In this document: piece by piece, positions 49,919 through 61,544 of the stretch | How the letters are laid out: each line of letters begins with the position of its first letter | Numbering within the stretch: position 1 is the stretch's first letter | Assembly: GCA_902561325.1 (NCBI GenBank) | Contig: CACEOL010000004.1 | Coordinates: 1 to 64,000 of the forward strand | Length of the DNA: 64,000 bases | From: an uncultured SAR86 cluster bacterium | Lineage (GTDB): Bacteria > Pseudomonadota > Gammaproteobacteria > Magnimaribacterales > AG-339-G14 | Direction: 5' to 3' | The notes under the pieces: generated by a model | What the model was told of the DNA's origin: nothing | The model's input: only the letters and a program-made list of their open reading frames with translations | Database searches by the model: none | Translations under genes and position numbers: made by a program

Positions 49919-50948
49919 TCACTTTTATAAGTTGTTTTCCAAAATTCTTACCGCTTAATACATCTCTTAACCCTTGTGGAGCATTCTCGATACCTTCTAA
50001 GACGGTTTCTTTGTATTTTATTTTACCTTGACGCATCCATTCAGCTAACTCACGTGTTGCTTCTTCCCACTTTTCGTTAAATTCTGTAACCACAAAAAAT
50101 CTATGCTCAGGCACTGGATCTAATTTTCCAAAGATATCAAAGGGAGTTTCTGGCAACTCGCTGCTTTCTGAGATACTTGAATTAAAGGAATTATAGGCTG
50201 AGATAAAGCCACAAATTGGAACTCTAGCTCCAGTATTGAGAAGCTCGGCAACTGCTTTTGAAACTTCTCCACCGACGTTTTCAAAATAAATGTCTATTCC
50301 ATCTGAGCAAGCCTTAGATAAATCATCTCTAAAAGTTTTTGATTTATAGTCAATGGCATAATCCAATCCCATCACATCCTTAACAAAATCACATTTTTTC
50401 TTTCCGCCTGCGATGCCTATAGTTTTGCAACCAATAAGTTTGGCCATTTGACCAACGACAGAGCCCACAGCTCCAGAGGCTGCAGATACAACCACAGTAT
50501 CATTTTCCTTTACCTTTCCTACTTCTTGAAGCCCAAAATAAGCAGTTCTACCTGGCATGCCTGCTGGCCCTAAAAAAGATTGTATTGGAGCCAAGTCAGG
50601 ATAAATTCTCATTAATGCAGGATTATCATCATTGCATCTAATGAAAGACTGCCAACCCAAGTGGGCTGCAACGTAATCTCCAATTTGGAATTTCTCAGAT
50701 CTGGATTGAATTACTTGCCCAACACTTTCACCTGTCATCACCTCTCCTATTGCAACAGGCTCGGTATAAGATTTCATATCATTCATTCTGCCTCGCATGT
50801 ATGGATCAATAGAGAGGTACATCACTTTAATTAAGATTTGATTCTCATCAAGATCATTTATAGAGGCCTCTTCTAATTTCCAACATTCATCTTCGGGCAT
50901 TCCTTCAGGTCTTTTTGCTAAGACCCATCTCTTATTAATTTTTTCCAT
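49911..50948 (-). CDS. NADP-dependent MDR-family oxidoreductase (CurA/prostaglandin reductase-like)
   Basis: YLSIDPYMRGRM, GMPGRTAYFGLQEVG, VVSAASGAVGSVVGQMAKLIG. Confidence 0.9.
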   Translation of the reverse strand: MEKINKRWVLAKRPEGMPEDECWKLEEASINDLDENQILIKVMYLSIDPYMRGRMNDMKSYTEPVAIGEVMTGESVGQVIQSRSEKFQIGDYVAAHLGWQSFIRCNDDNPALMRIYPDLAPIQSFLGPAGMPGRTAYFGLQEVGKVKENDTVVVSAASGAVGSVVGQMAKLIGCKTIGIAGGKKKCDFVKDVMGLDYAIDYKSKTFRDDLSKACSDGIDIYFENVGGEVSKAVAELLNTGARVPICGFISAYNSFNSSISESSELPETPFDIFGKLDPVPEHRFFVVTEFNEKWEEATRELAEWMRQGKIKYKETVLEGIENAPQGLRDVLSGKNFGKQLIKVSD

Positions 50949-50953
50949 ATTCC

Positions 50954-51175
50954 TTATTCTCCCTTTTTTACTTTGAATATAATGATTCCATCTTCTTCAG
51001 AAAAAGAAATCAACGAATGATTAAGATATTCGCAGAACTTTTTAACATCTTTAATTGCAGTAGGATCTGTGGCTATGAGAGTCACTTCATCACCTTTTTT
51101 AGCTTCATGAATAGATTGATGAAGAAGCATTATTGGCTCAGGACATTTAAGACCTTTGGCATCTATTTCAATCAT
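50954..51175 (-). CDS. TusA-family sulfur carrier protein
   Basis: MIEIDAKGLKCPEPIMLLHQSI CPxP motif, 73 aa. Confidence 0.92.
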   Translation of the reverse strand: MIEIDAKGLKCPEPIMLLHQSIHEAKKGDEVTLIATDPTAIKDVKKFCEYLNHSLISFSEEDGIIIFKVKKGE

Positions 51176-52585
51176 TCAAGAATTTAAGACAAATCTATTT
51201 CTTCCTCTTCCAGTAGTATAATTAACTCTTGCAATAACAAAAGCTGCCGAAACAAAAAGACCAACGGTCAAACCAATCCACATACCTTGTGCCCCAATAG
51301 GATCAGAAAAGAAGTCAGTCATTGATAAGGTATATCCAATTGGCATTCCAATAAGCCAATAAGCGATAAACATAAAAAAGAATAAAATCTGAGTATCTTT
51401 AAAACCTCTCAAAGCTCCTACGCCAGCGAAGTTAAGCCCATCTGCAATTTGGAATATGGCAGCAATTATTAATAATGTAGCTGCTAAATTCACAATTTCA
51501 ATATCTGGATTGAAGAAGCTAGCAAGGTAATTACCAAACTCTATAAGAATGAAGGTATTTATAATTGCCAAAAACAAGGCAAAAAACATAGCAAAAAACG
51601 AAGAATATCTTGCTCTGTCTAATGAGTTTGACCCTACTAAATTTCCAACCCTAACATTAGCTGCTAAGCCTATTGATAGGGGTAACATGAAAGTTAAAGT
51701 AGTTACTTGCATGGCAATTGCATGAGCAGAAATAACATTTTCACCAAGCCTACTTAAAATCAAACCCGCTCCGCTAAAAACAGCAATTTCTATGAATAAG
51801 GTACCTCCAATTGGTATCCCAAGTTTTATGATTTCAGAAATTTGTTTTGGATTAGGAGCTTCAAAACTCTCAAAAAATCTAATTTCTTTAAAAAACTTTG
51901 AAAAATAAATGTATCCAAGAATGATTAGAAGAGAAGACCACGAAGAAATTAAAAATGCTATTCCACAACCTTTACCACCCAATTCAGGGAAGCCAAACTT
52001 ACCAAAAATCAAAACATAATTCACTAGAGCATTTATTAAAACCATCACAACATTTATGTAAGTAATTGGAAGTGGTTTTTTCATGCCCTCACACATGGAT
52101 CTCAAAGGTTGAAATAAAAACATTGCTGGAGCACCAATCATCAACCCAAATAAATAATCCTTTGTAATGGTTTTTACTTCTTCGGGAGTACCTAAAATAT
52201 TAAGAAGTGAATCAGCATTTATGGTGTAAACGACAAAAAGAAGAATCAAAGGGATTGCTAGCCAATAGGATTGCTTTACGATTGGTCCAATTTGCGTAAT
52301 TTGCTTTGCGCCATAAAACTGAGCAACAAAAGAAGTAACGATAAACAATACTCCTGCAATCCCAAAATAAGCAGGCCAAAAAAGCATATTGCCTATAGCA
52401 ACAGCAGCCTGATCAACAGTGTTGTAATTACCAGTCATTAAAGCAGAAATTATTCCAGTAGCGTGAGCTGCTAATTGAGTCAAAAGCATTGGAGTAGCTA
52501 ATTTAAAATATTCCTTTGCTTCTTCTGAAGCTACTGAATTTTTTATAATGCTATCTTCTGTAGAAGTGTTGAAGGTTTCTTTCAT
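51176..52585 (-). CDS. MATE family efflux transporter (NorM-like)
   Basis: 12-TM pattern; LIGAPAMFLFQPLRSMCEGMKKP, LPLSIGLAANVRVGNLVG. Confidence 0.92.
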   Translation of the reverse strand: MKETFNTSTEDSIIKNSVASEEAKEYFKLATPMLLTQLAAHATGIISALMTGNYNTVDQAAVAIGNMLFWPAYFGIAGVLFIVTSFVAQFYGAKQITQIGPIVKQSYWLAIPLILLFVVYTINADSLLNILGTPEEVKTITKDYLFGLMIGAPAMFLFQPLRSMCEGMKKPLPITYINVVMVLINALVNYVLIFGKFGFPELGGKGCGIAFLISSWSSLLIILGYIYFSKFFKEIRFFESFEAPNPKQISEIIKLGIPIGGTLFIEIAVFSGAGLILSRLGENVISAHAIAMQVTTLTFMLPLSIGLAANVRVGNLVGSNSLDRARYSSFFAMFFALFLAIINTFILIEFGNYLASFFNPDIEIVNLAATLLIIAAIFQIADGLNFAGVGALRGFKDTQILFFFMFIAYWLIGMPIGYTLSMTDFFSDPIGAQGMWIGLTVGLFVSAAFVIARVNYTTGRGRNRFVLNS

Positions 52586-52631
52586 AGAATCGCTGTATCA
52601 TACATGATGTAAAAATATCTGGAGATTAAAA

Positions 52632-53354
52632 ATTAGAAAAGACAATAGACCTTTTTGGCTTAAAAGAATTCATTGGTGGTTTGATCAACAATACATAAAA
52701 AAAATTATCACTCCTCAATTTGATAATTTAGGGACCAGTCCTCTTATTTTGGGAGTTAAATATCTTCACGTATCTGGTAAAAACATATCGGTTGGAGATT
52801 TTGCAACTTTCATAACATCCCCAGATGCTCATGTTCACATAACTACATGGAATGCAGACAAGCACGATGGAAAAATAGAAGCAGGCAAGTTTTGTTTGTT
52901 TAGTCCAGGAGTAAGAATTTCTGCAGCTACATCAATAAAAATTGGAGATTCATGTATGTTTGCCAATGGGGCATATATTTCTGACTCTGATTGGCATGGA
53001 ATTTATGATAGAGCTTTGCCTGTTGGCAAGTCTTTAGAAGTAGTTTTAGAAGATAATGTTTGGATAGGAGATAGTGCAATTGTTAACAAAGGGGTGAGAA
53101 TTGGAAAAAATAGCATTGTTGGCGCTGGATCGGTAGTGGTTAAAGATGTTCCTCCAAATGTAGTAGTTGCAGGTAATCCGGCAAAAGTAGTAAAAGAATT
53201 AGATGAGAATGAAAAAATGATTTCTAGAGCAGATATGTTTTCTTCACCTAAAGAATTAGATGATTTATATCTCAAAATCGATCAAATTAGTCTTAAAAAC
53301 AATTCTTTTTTTGGCTGGATAAAAAGTAAATTGCTGCCTAACAAAAACAATTGA
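52632..53354 (+). CDS. Hexapeptide-repeat acyltransferase, probable ATT start
   Basis: LbH repeats ([50 protein letters not shown]); frame open from 52608; (I)[16 protein letters not shown] follows GGAGA SD-like sequence; no ATG/GTG/TTG before 52749. Confidence 0.75.
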   Translation: MRKDNRPFWLKRIHWWFDQQYIKKIITPQFDNLGTSPLILGVKYLHVSGKNISVGDFATFITSPDAHVHITTWNADKHDGKIEAGKFCLFSPGVRISAATSIKIGDSCMFANGAYISDSDWHGIYDRALPVGKSLEVVLEDNVWIGDSAIVNKGVRIGKNSIVGAGSVVVKDVPPNVVVAGNPAKVVKELDENEKMISRADMFSSPKELDDLYLKIDQISLKNNSFFGWIKSKLLPNKNN

Positions 53355-54457
53355 TGAATGTTGTTATTAACAAAGACTTGCAAGAGTTAACTAAAACATT
53401 TGAAAGTAATTCTAAACTCAATGTTCGAAGCCTTGCCTCACACGAAATCTCGAATCAAGCAATTAAAGATTCCGATGCTGTCTTTTTGAGATCTACGACG
53501 AAAATTAACGAAGAATTGTTAGATAACACAAATGTAAAATTTGTTGCTTCTTTAACTTCAGGAGAAGATCACATAGATCAAGATTACTTTGAAAAATCAA
53601 ATATTCATCTATCTACAGGAAAGGGTGTAAATGCATTAGCTGTCATTGAATATTTATTGAGTGTTTTATCTGTTTTGATTATTGGCAATAAAATTAAGCC
53701 CTATGAGACAAAGTTTGGCATTATCGGTTATGGCAACATTGGCAAAAGATTCAAAAACATTTTGGATGCAATTAATTTTCCTTGTTGTATTTATGATCCA
53801 TATTTTCCCAAAGTATCCTCTAGCCTTGATGAAGTTTTATCCTCGGAAGTAATTTCCTTAAACTGTTCTTATTCAAAAACTGGGAAATTTCCATCTCATA
53901 ATCTTTTAGATATAAATTTTCTGAATGAAATGACAGATGACCAATTTTTAATTAATTCTTCTAGGGGCGAAGTTTTAAGTGAAGAGTACTACTTATCAAA
54001 AAAATCGGATAATTTTGTTTTTGATGTATGGCCTAATGAACCTAATCTTAACTTAACAAAGTTTAAAAAACCTTATATCGCGACTCCCCATATTGCTGGA
54101 AAAACAATAAGCGCGGAAAACAAATTTAATGAAAAAGCTTTAAGTGAATTTAATAATTTCTTTGATGAAAATATAAAGGCAATAGAACCAAAGAGATTTA
54201 TAGATTTTACAATAGATAATTCCATAGAAGAGGAAATGGATGTCTTCGGAATTCCACCTTCAATCTTTCTAAAAATTTATGATGTTAAAAGAGATGACTT
54301 CGCCTTTAAAAGTTTTTTCAAAACAAAACAAGATCCAAGGGATTTTCAGGAATTAAGAACTTCACTCAAAAGGCTAGGTATCAGTAATCATAAAATAGTT
54401 GGTGATTTGGGCGCTGCAGCCAAAACAAAATTAGAGCTTTTTGGATTTAGACTTTAA
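53354..54457 (+). CDS. pdxB: 4-phosphoerythronate dehydrogenase PdxB-like
   Basis: AVFLRSTTKINEELL, FVASLTSGEDHID, GIIGYGNIGKR, FVFDVWPNEP, IATPHIAGKT. Confidence 0.85.
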   Translation: MNVVINKDLQELTKTFESNSKLNVRSLASHEISNQAIKDSDAVFLRSTTKINEELLDNTNVKFVASLTSGEDHIDQDYFEKSNIHLSTGKGVNALAVIEYLLSVLSVLIIGNKIKPYETKFGIIGYGNIGKRFKNILDAINFPCCIYDPYFPKVSSSLDEVLSSEVISLNCSYSKTGKFPSHNLLDINFLNEMTDDQFLINSSRGEVLSEEYYLSKKSDNFVFDVWPNEPNLNLTKFKKPYIATPHIAGKTISAENKFNEKALSEFNNFFDENIKAIEPKRFIDFTIDNSIEEEMDVFGIPPSIFLKIYDVKRDDFAFKSFFKTKQDPRDFQELRTSLKRLGISNHKIVGDLGAAAKTKLELFGFRL

Positions 54458-54489
54458 GAAAGGCATGAATTGTCTAGTATAATAAACTG

Positions 54490-55401
54490 ATGATTAACCC
54501 AAATACTCTTCTTTCTGAAGAAGAAATAGCCATTTTGAGAGAGCCTAAGGATTGGAGGAATTATTTAGCTATTTTTAGTATTTGGACTCAAATTGCTTTT
54601 GGTTTTGTTATTTTTTCTTTTTCACCAAGTGTCTTAACCTTTCTAGTTGCCGCTCTTATCATTGGAACCAGACAGTTTGCCCTGGTAGTAATGATGCACG
54701 ATGGCGCTCATAATTTGATTTCGAAAAATAAAAAGATTAATGACTTTATTTCTCAGTGGCTTTGCGCTTATCCGATGATGACAGAGACTGTAAATTATAG
54801 AAAATATCACTTAAAACATCACAAACATACGGAAACCGATTTAGATCCTGATAAAAGTCTAACCGATCCTTTTCCCGTTTCGAAAAAAAGCTTTTCTCGA
54901 AAAGTATTAAGAGATTTAACTGGCATATCTGGTTTGAGACGTTATTTTGGATATTTGTATTCAGCATGGGGCGTAAATGAAAATTCTTTATTTGGACACC
55001 TAAAACATTTTGTTTCATCGCTTTATGGTTTTTTAATTTGTCAGCTAGTAATTTTTACGACATTAGCTTTTTTTAACGTGCCATGGCTGTATTTACTTTT
55101 GTGGTGGATACCAAAATTAACAATTTTCAGTTTGTTTTACAGATTGAGAAGTATCTCGGAGCACGCTTGTACATCTGGACAAGATGACTTTACTCATACC
55201 AGAACAACTTTATCTTCAAATTTTGTAAGATATTTCATTGCACCTCTGAATGTAAATTACCATCTTGAGCATCATTTATTTATGTTTTGTCCATGGTATA
55301 ACCTTCCTAAAGCTCACGAAATGCTGAAAGAAAAAGATTTCTTCAAAGATTTAGAAATTGAAAACAGTTACCTAAACGTTTTTAAAAAAGTAATTATCTA
55401 A
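54490..55401 (+). CDS. Membrane fatty acid desaturase family protein
   Basis: Histidine boxes HDGAH, HLKHHKH, HLEHH. Confidence 0.85.
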   Translation: MINPNTLLSEEEIAILREPKDWRNYLAIFSIWTQIAFGFVIFSFSPSVLTFLVAALIIGTRQFALVVMMHDGAHNLISKNKKINDFISQWLCAYPMMTETVNYRKYHLKHHKHTETDLDPDKSLTDPFPVSKKSFSRKVLRDLTGISGLRRYFGYLYSAWGVNENSLFGHLKHFVSSLYGFLICQLVIFTTLAFFNVPWLYLLLWWIPKLTIFSLFYRLRSISEHACTSGQDDFTHTRTTLSSNFVRYFIAPLNVNYHLEHHLFMFCPWYNLPKAHEMLKEKDFFKDLEIENSYLNVFKKVII

Positions 55402-55402
55402 A

Positions 55403-55786
55403 ATGAATAAAGAAAATCTCAAAGGTAAGATTTCTAAAGCTTCTTACATAGTGACTCAAGAGCATGGAACTGAAGCACCTTTTTCTGGCGAACTTTTGAA
55501 TACAAAAGAGGAAGGTATTTTTACTTGTGTTTGTTGTGGCAATGAGCTTTTTTCCTCAAATACAAAATATGATTCTGGAACGGGATGGCCAAGCTTTTGG
55601 GATGTTCTTAATGAAAATTCTGTTGGTGAAGAAATTGATAAAAGTCATGGAATGATTCGAACAGAAGTGCATTGTCAAAAGTGCGGTGCTCATTTAGGAC
55701 ATTTGTTTCCTGATGGACCGATGCCCACAGGAAAAAGGTATTGTATGAATTCTGTTGCAATGCAGTTTAAAAAATCTGATAAGTAA
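55403..55786 (+). CDS. msrB: Peptide-methionine (R)-S-oxide reductase
   Basis: CVCCGNELFSS...GTGWPSFW...CQKCGAHLGHLFPDGP...RYCMNSVAM. Confidence 0.95.
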   Translation: MNKENLKGKISKASYIVTQEHGTEAPFSGELLNTKEEGIFTCVCCGNELFSSNTKYDSGTGWPSFWDVLNENSVGEEIDKSHGMIRTEVHCQKCGAHLGHLFPDGPMPTGKRYCMNSVAMQFKKSDK

Positions 55787-55788
55787 AG

Positions 55789-57345
55789 TTGGATTCCTCA
55801 CAAAGTCAAAAGACTAAAACTTCCCTAAAGACTTTAGTTGTTTCATTTTGGACCTTTATTTCAAGAATATTTGGAGTTTTAAGAGACATAGCAACCACAT
55901 ACATTTTGGGAGCCGGAGTTGCTCACGATGTGTTTGTGGTGATGCTAAAAATACCCAACTTATTCAGAAGGCTAGTTGCTGAGGGTGCTTTTAGCCAAGC
56001 ATTCATTCCAGTTTTTACAGAATATAAGAATAATCAATCAAGGGAAGAGCTAAAGAAGCTTATAGATTTAACTTTTACTGCAATTTCGTCATTGGTCTTG
56101 TTTCTCTGTATTTTATTCATGATTTTTGCTCCAATCGTAGTTTTTATTTTTGCTCCAGGGTTTTATTTTGATCCAGCAAAAAAAATTCTTGCAATAGAAA
56201 TCTTAAGAATTACTTTTCCATACTTATTTTTTGTATCTTTGGTCGCTTTTTTTGGAGCTATACTGAATTCTTTTAGCCTCTTTTCCATTCCAGCTGCAAC
56301 TCCTATAGCTTTTAATTTAAGCATAATCATCGGAGCGATATTTTTTACAGATTACTTCCAACTTCCGGTTTTGGCTATTGCCTGGGGAGTGTTTGCTGCG
56401 GGACTCATTCAATTTTTTATAAATATAATTCCTATCCTCAAACTCAAGCTGTTTCCAAAATTAAAATTTGATTTTAATCATCCCGGGTTAAAAAAAATTT
56501 CAATATTGATGCTTCCAGGAATCTTAAGCGGGGGAATAATTCAAATTAATATCCTCGTCGATACAATTTTTGCATCTCTACTCAAAACCGGAAGCCCAAC
56601 TTGGCTATATCTTTCAGATAGATTAATTCAATTACCTTTAGGAATTTTTGCCATTGCTGCAGCTACAGTCATTTTACCAGCTTTATCAAATGCTGCTGTT
56701 TTAAAAAATGATTTTGAATTCAACGAAAAATTTAATTGGGCTTTAAAATTCATATTCATTGTAGGTATTCCGTCAGCAATTGGGCTGTATTTTTTAAGCT
56801 CCGAAATCATTAGCATTTTATTTTTGCGAGGTGAGTTTTCAACTTCAGATGCTCTTATGACAAGTTACAGTCTAAAAGCATTTTGTTTTGGGTTGATTGC
56901 ATTTATGGCTATAAAAATTCTTAATGTAGGTTTTTTTGCAAGACAAGATCCCAAAACCCCAATGTATGTCGCTCTAGTATCCTTGATTCTAAATATAATT
57001 TTCAATTGGCTTTTTGCTTTTAAGTTTGGTTATGGCCATGTTGGTTTAGCAATTGGAAGTGTTATAGCTGCAATAGTAAGCTTTTTTATTCTAAGTTTTA
57101 TACTTATTAAACGATCAATATTAACTCTGGAAGGAGATTCAGTGATTTTTCTTATAAAAATTATTATCAGTTCTATAGGTTTACTTTTAGGACTCGTTGG
57201 CTTTCAAACATTGTTTCCTAACTTTTCTGACTGGAGTTTATTAGTTCAAATTTTTAATTTACTCTCCATCATTTTCTTTGGAGCATTTATATATTTTGGT
57301 TTAATGTTTGTACTCGGCTTAAGGATTAGTTTTTTTAAAAATTAA
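55789..57345 (+). CDS. murJ: Lipid II flippase MurJ (TTG start)
   Basis: SRIFGVLRDI, AHDVFVVMLKIPNLFRRLVAEGAFSQAFIPVFTEY. Confidence 0.95.
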   Translation: MDSSQSQKTKTSLKTLVVSFWTFISRIFGVLRDIATTYILGAGVAHDVFVVMLKIPNLFRRLVAEGAFSQAFIPVFTEYKNNQSREELKKLIDLTFTAISSLVLFLCILFMIFAPIVVFIFAPGFYFDPAKKILAIEILRITFPYLFFVSLVAFFGAILNSFSLFSIPAATPIAFNLSIIIGAIFFTDYFQLPVLAIAWGVFAAGLIQFFINIIPILKLKLFPKLKFDFNHPGLKKISILMLPGILSGGIIQINILVDTIFASLLKTGSPTWLYLSDRLIQLPLGIFAIAAATVILPALSNAAVLKNDFEFNEKFNWALKFIFIVGIPSAIGLYFLSSEIISILFLRGEFSTSDALMTSYSLKAFCFGLIAFMAIKILNVGFFARQDPKTPMYVALVSLILNIIFNWLFAFKFGYGHVGLAIGSVIAAIVSFFILSFILIKRSILTLEGDSVIFLIKIIISSIGLLLGLVGFQTLFPNFSDWSLLVQIFNLLSIIFFGAFIYFGLMFVLGLRISFFKN

Positions 57346-58302
57346 ATGTATTTGATAAGAGGATTAAAAAACTTATCGCTATTTAATGAGAGATTTAGCG
57401 AAGAACAGCTTGTAGTTACTATTGGGAACTTTGATGGCCTTCATCAAGGCCATAAAAAAATTATTCAGGAAATGAAAAATATTTCTCAAAATTCTAGTGC
57501 TAAAACAATGGTGATATTTACTGAACCTCATGCGAAGGAATTCTTTTCTAAGGATAAAGACATCATGGAACAGCCAGCAAGAATCTCCCCTTGGCGTGAC
57601 AAGTTTAAAAATTTGGAAAATGAAAATATAGATTTTGCCTTTTTCTTAAAATTTAATAAGTCTCTTCAAACAATGAGTCCAGAAATATTTATTGAGAAAG
57701 TTTTAGGATCATTAAATATTAGCAATTTAATGATAGGAGATGATTTCAGATTTGGACAGGATAGAAAAGGAGACTTTTTGATGCTTAAAGACTGGAGTAA
57801 GAGTCAGGGTATTTCATTATCAAAATTACCTACTTTTTCAATTGATAATCGTCGTGTTAGTAGTACTTGGATTAGAGAGACACTATCTTTGAGTGATTTT
57901 TCTACAACAAAGAAATTATTGGGCAGACCTTACTCATTTGAGGGTAAAGTTGTTCATGGAAACAGATTAGGGAGATCAATAGGGTTCCCTACCGCAAATA
58001 TATGGCTACCGAAAAATAATTTGCCTATAAAGGGAGTGTTCTCTGTAAAGATTTCAATAGATATGTCAGAATTTGAGGGTATTGCCAATATTGGAATCAG
58101 ACCTACGGTTGGAGGCACCTCTCCAGTACTAGAAGTAAATATTTTTGATTTTAAAAAAGAAATATATGGGAAGCGTATAAAAGTAGAATTCGTTAAAAAA
58201 ATAAGAGATGAAAAAAAGTTTGACAGCCTTGATGATCTAAAAAAACAAATTGCAAAAGACGTAAAAACTGCCAAAGAACAATTACTTGATGAAAAAAATT
58301 AA
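57346..58302 (+). CDS. ribF: Bifunctional riboflavin kinase/FAD synthetase
   Basis: TIGNFDGLHQGHKKII, VSSTWIRETL, GRSIGFPTANI, GIANIGIRPTV. Confidence 0.96.
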   Translation: MYLIRGLKNLSLFNERFSEEQLVVTIGNFDGLHQGHKKIIQEMKNISQNSSAKTMVIFTEPHAKEFFSKDKDIMEQPARISPWRDKFKNLENENIDFAFFLKFNKSLQTMSPEIFIEKVLGSLNISNLMIGDDFRFGQDRKGDFLMLKDWSKSQGISLSKLPTFSIDNRRVSSTWIRETLSLSDFSTTKKLLGRPYSFEGKVVHGNRLGRSIGFPTANIWLPKNNLPIKGVFSVKISIDMSEFEGIANIGIRPTVGGTSPVLEVNIFDFKKEIYGKRIKVEFVKKIRDEKKFDSLDDLKKQIAKDVKTAKEQLLDEKN

Positions 58303-61063
58303 AGATACTTTAAATCTGCCTAAAACAGGATTTTCCATGAAAGCCAATTTGGCTCAGAAAGAGCCAGAGATGATTAAGTATTGGGAAGAAATTAAGCTTT
58401 ATGACTTGCTGCAAAGTAAAAATAAAGATGGACCAAATTTTTTACTACACGACGGACCGCCTTATGCAAATGGTCCGATTCATCTTGGAACAACAAATAA
58501 CAAGGTACTGAAAGATATCATTATTAAATTTAAACAACTTCAAGGTTTCAACTCTCCATACATTCCAGGCTGGGATTGTCATGGACTTCCAATAGAATTG
58601 AATGTTGAAAAAAAGATTGGAAAGGTAAATGTTGAAGTTCCCGCTGATAAATTTAGAGAAGAGTGTCGAGAATACGCTAACCAACAAATTGCTATCCAAA
58701 GAAATGATTTTAAAAGGCTTGGGATTCAAGCGGATTGGAAAAATCCTTACAAAACCATGTCTTTTGATTATGAGGCTAATACCATCAGGGCGCTTGGTAA
58801 AATAATTGAAGCCAATCATTTAGTAAGAGGAGAAAAACCCGTCTACTGGTGTTCAGAATGCAAGTCCGCACTTGCTGAAGCTGAAGTTGAATATTATGAC
58901 AAAGAATCTAAAGCGATAGATTTTCTCTTTCCAATGCAAAGGGAAGTCCTTGAAAATTTACTTTCATTAGAAATTAATTCTCCAACTTTTGCTGCATCAT
59001 GGACTACTACTCCTTGGACAATTCCAAGCAACCAAGCAATTTCTTTTAATCCTGAGTTTGAATATGAATTAATAGAATTTGAACATGAAAATAATCAAAT
59101 AGCTGTATTGGTTGCTTCCACTTTAAAGGAGAGAACTTTAGAGAGAATAGATGTTGGTTCACACAATGTTTTAGGTAAGTTACCTGGAAATGCATTAAAC
59201 GAAATTGAAGCGAATCATCCCTTTTTAAAGAGACGATCTTTATTTATTTCTGGAACGCATGTAACCGATGAAATGGGAACAGGACTTGTTCATACCGCTC
59301 CTGCTCATGGCATGGATGATTATCATGCTTGCTTAGGTAAAGACTTAGATTTTCGGAGTCCGGTTGACGAAAAGGGTGAATTTATCACAAGCCAAGAATT
59401 CGTTGGCGGACTAAATTTAGAGGAGGCAAATAATAAAATTATTGAATTATTGGCTGAAAAATCTTTATTGCTTAGTAAAAGTACCTACAGACACAGTTTT
59501 CCAAATTGTTGGCGTCATAAAATTCCTGTTTTTTTTAGAGCAACACCACAATGGTTTATTTCCATGGAAAAGAACTTCCTTTTGCAAAACTCCGAAGAAA
59601 AAATAAATGAGATCAATTGGCTCCCAGAGTGGGGAAAATCAAGAATTGAAGGAATGATGCAAGAAAGACCAGATTGGTGTATCTCAAGACAACGCTCTTG
59701 GGGAGTGCCGCTTCCTCTGTTCACAAATAAAGAAACTGGAGAACTTCATCCTAAAACTCTTGAAATTATTGAAAAAGTTGCACAAGAGGTAGAAAAAATA
59801 GGCATCCAAGCTTGGTATGATATGGAACCAAGTTCGTTAATTGATGACTATAAATTATATGAAAAATCTTCTGATATCTTAGATGTTTGGTTTGACTCTG
59901 GCGTAACTCATCATTGTGTTTTAGAACAAAGAGAAAATTTATCTTATCCTGCTGATTTATATTTAGAAGGTTCAGATCAACACAGGGGGTGGTTTCAATC
60001 TTCTTTATTGACTGGCATGGCTATTAATAACGAAGCTCCGTATAGATCAGTTCTCACACACGGATTTGTAGTTGATGGCGAAGGAAAAAAACAATCTAAA
60101 TCTCTGGGTAACACTGTCTCACCTCAATCAGTTTGGAACAAGAAAGGAGCTGATATTCTGAGGGCATGGGTAGCTTCATCAGATTTTAGAAATGAAATTT
60201 ATTTTTCTGATGAAATCCTCGATAGAACAGCGGATTCTTATAGAAGAATCAGAAATACGATTAGATTTTTGTTATCTAATTTATATGATTTTGATCATCA
60301 GCAAGAAGTCAGTTTAGATTCAAGAGTGGAAATAGATATATGGATTCTTAAAGAGGCAGAAAAACTCCAAAATGAAATTATTGAAGATTATTCAAATTAT
60401 GAGTTTCATTTGGTTTATCAAAAAGTTCTAAATTTTTGTACTAACGAATTGGGAAGCTTTTATCTAGATATTCTCAAAGACAGACTCTATACCTCAAAAA
60501 AATCTGGTATTGCCAGAATTTCAGCACAAGAGACAATAAAAAGCTTATTGGATAAATTATTATTATGGATTGCACCAATTTTAAGTTTCACTGCAGAAGA
60601 GGCTTTCAGAGAGTTCTATAAAGACAAAAAGTCTATTTTTCTAGAAAGTTTTACATCAGCTCCAGAAGACATATCCCTAACTTTAGACGAAGATTCTTGG
60701 AAAGTGTTAAACGAAATAAAAATTGAGGCAAATAAACTTTTGGAGGAAAAAAGAAATGATGGAATTATTGGTTCTTCCTTAGACGCTGAAGTAAAAATCT
60801 TCTGTAACTCTGAGACATTTTTAAGACTAAGTCCTTGTATTGATGAGTTGAAATTTCTTTTAATTGTTTCAGAGGCTTCCTTGGAGGTAGCAGATGATGA
60901 TGGTCAATCTTCTATTTCAATTGAAGTAAAACCCTCTGATAAAGAAAAATGTGATCGTTGCTGGCACCATACGGGAAATCTCAAAAAGATTTTAGATTCA
61001 AATCTATGCCCAAGGTGTATAGAAAACGTAGAGGGCGAGGGTGAAAAAAGGAAGTTTTTTTAA
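58289..61063 (+). CDS. ileS: Isoleucyl-tRNA synthetase
   Basis: [24 protein letters not shown] (KMSKS-like), CDRCWHHTG zinc motif. Confidence 0.97.
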   Translation: MKKIKDTLNLPKTGFSMKANLAQKEPEMIKYWEEIKLYDLLQSKNKDGPNFLLHDGPPYANGPIHLGTTNNKVLKDIIIKFKQLQGFNSPYIPGWDCHGLPIELNVEKKIGKVNVEVPADKFREECREYANQQIAIQRNDFKRLGIQADWKNPYKTMSFDYEANTIRALGKIIEANHLVRGEKPVYWCSECKSALAEAEVEYYDKESKAIDFLFPMQREVLENLLSLEINSPTFAASWTTTPWTIPSNQAISFNPEFEYELIEFEHENNQIAVLVASTLKERTLERIDVGSHNVLGKLPGNALNEIEANHPFLKRRSLFISGTHVTDEMGTGLVHTAPAHGMDDYHACLGKDLDFRSPVDEKGEFITSQEFVGGLNLEEANNKIIELLAEKSLLLSKSTYRHSFPNCWRHKIPVFFRATPQWFISMEKNFLLQNSEEKINEINWLPEWGKSRIEGMMQERPDWCISRQRSWGVPLPLFTNKETGELHPKTLEIIEKVAQEVEKIGIQAWYDMEPSSLIDDYKLYEKSSDILDVWFDSGVTHHCVLEQRENLSYPADLYLEGSDQHRGWFQSSLLTGMAINNEAPYRSVLTHGFVVDGEGKKQSKSLGNTVSPQSVWNKKGADILRAWVASSDFRNEIYFSDEILDRTADSYRRIRNTIRFLLSNLYDFDHQQEVSLDSRVEIDIWILKEAEKLQNEIIEDYSNYEFHLVYQKVLNFCTNELGSFYLDILKDRLYTSKKSGIARISAQETIKSLLDKLLLWIAPILSFTAEEAFREFYKDKKSIFLESFTSAPEDISLTLDEDSWKVLNEIKIEANKLLEEKRNDGIIGSSLDAEVKIFCNSETFLRLSPCIDELKFLLIVSEASLEVADDDGQSSISIEVKPSDKEKCDRCWHHTGNLKKILDSNLCPRCIENVEGEGEKRKFF

Positions 61064-61544
61064 AACACAAAAATTATTCTTTCTGACTGCATTAATTATA
61101 TCTTTGGTCTTTTTTGATCAATTCTCAAAATACTTAATTGAGGCAAACTTTGATCTTTATGAGTCTACAAACATAATTCCGTTCTTAAATTTCACTTTTA
61201 TAAAAAATTTTGGCGGCGCTTTTAATTTATTTAACGATGCTTCTCTTAACTTAGGATTGGTATTTATTTTGTTAGTTTCTTTAATTTGTCTTTATCTTCT
61301 TTTAGCAATTTTTACCAATCTTGCATTCAAAGAAATTCTTTTTAAAGAGAGGGTTTTTTGGAGCTTTATTCTTGCTGGTGGATTGGGAAATCTTTTAGAT
61401 AGAATCACAAGAGGCTATGTTGTAGATTTTATTGATATAACATTTAATCCTTATGTATTTAATTTAGCTGACTGCTTTGTGACATTAGGTATAATTTTTT
61501 TATTATTTGATTCCTTTTTTGTGCATAAACCTGATGCAGAGTAA
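61041..61544 (+). CDS. lspA: Signal peptidase II (GTG start)
   Basis: [46 protein letters not shown]. Confidence 0.95.
   Translation: MKKGSFFKTQKLFFLTALIISLVFFDQFSKYLIEANFDLYESTNIIPFLNFTFIKNFGGAFNLFNDASLNLGLVFILLVSLICLYLLLAIFTNLAFKEILFKERVFWSFILAGGLGNLLDRITRGYVVDFIDITFNPYVFNLADCFVTLGIIFLLFDSFFVHKPDAE

Noticed and set aside
61507-61533. Longer ispH start at 61507 from the ORF track
   Set aside because: Extra MIPFLCINL overlaps lspA; ATG 61534 fits the conserved start of IspH.
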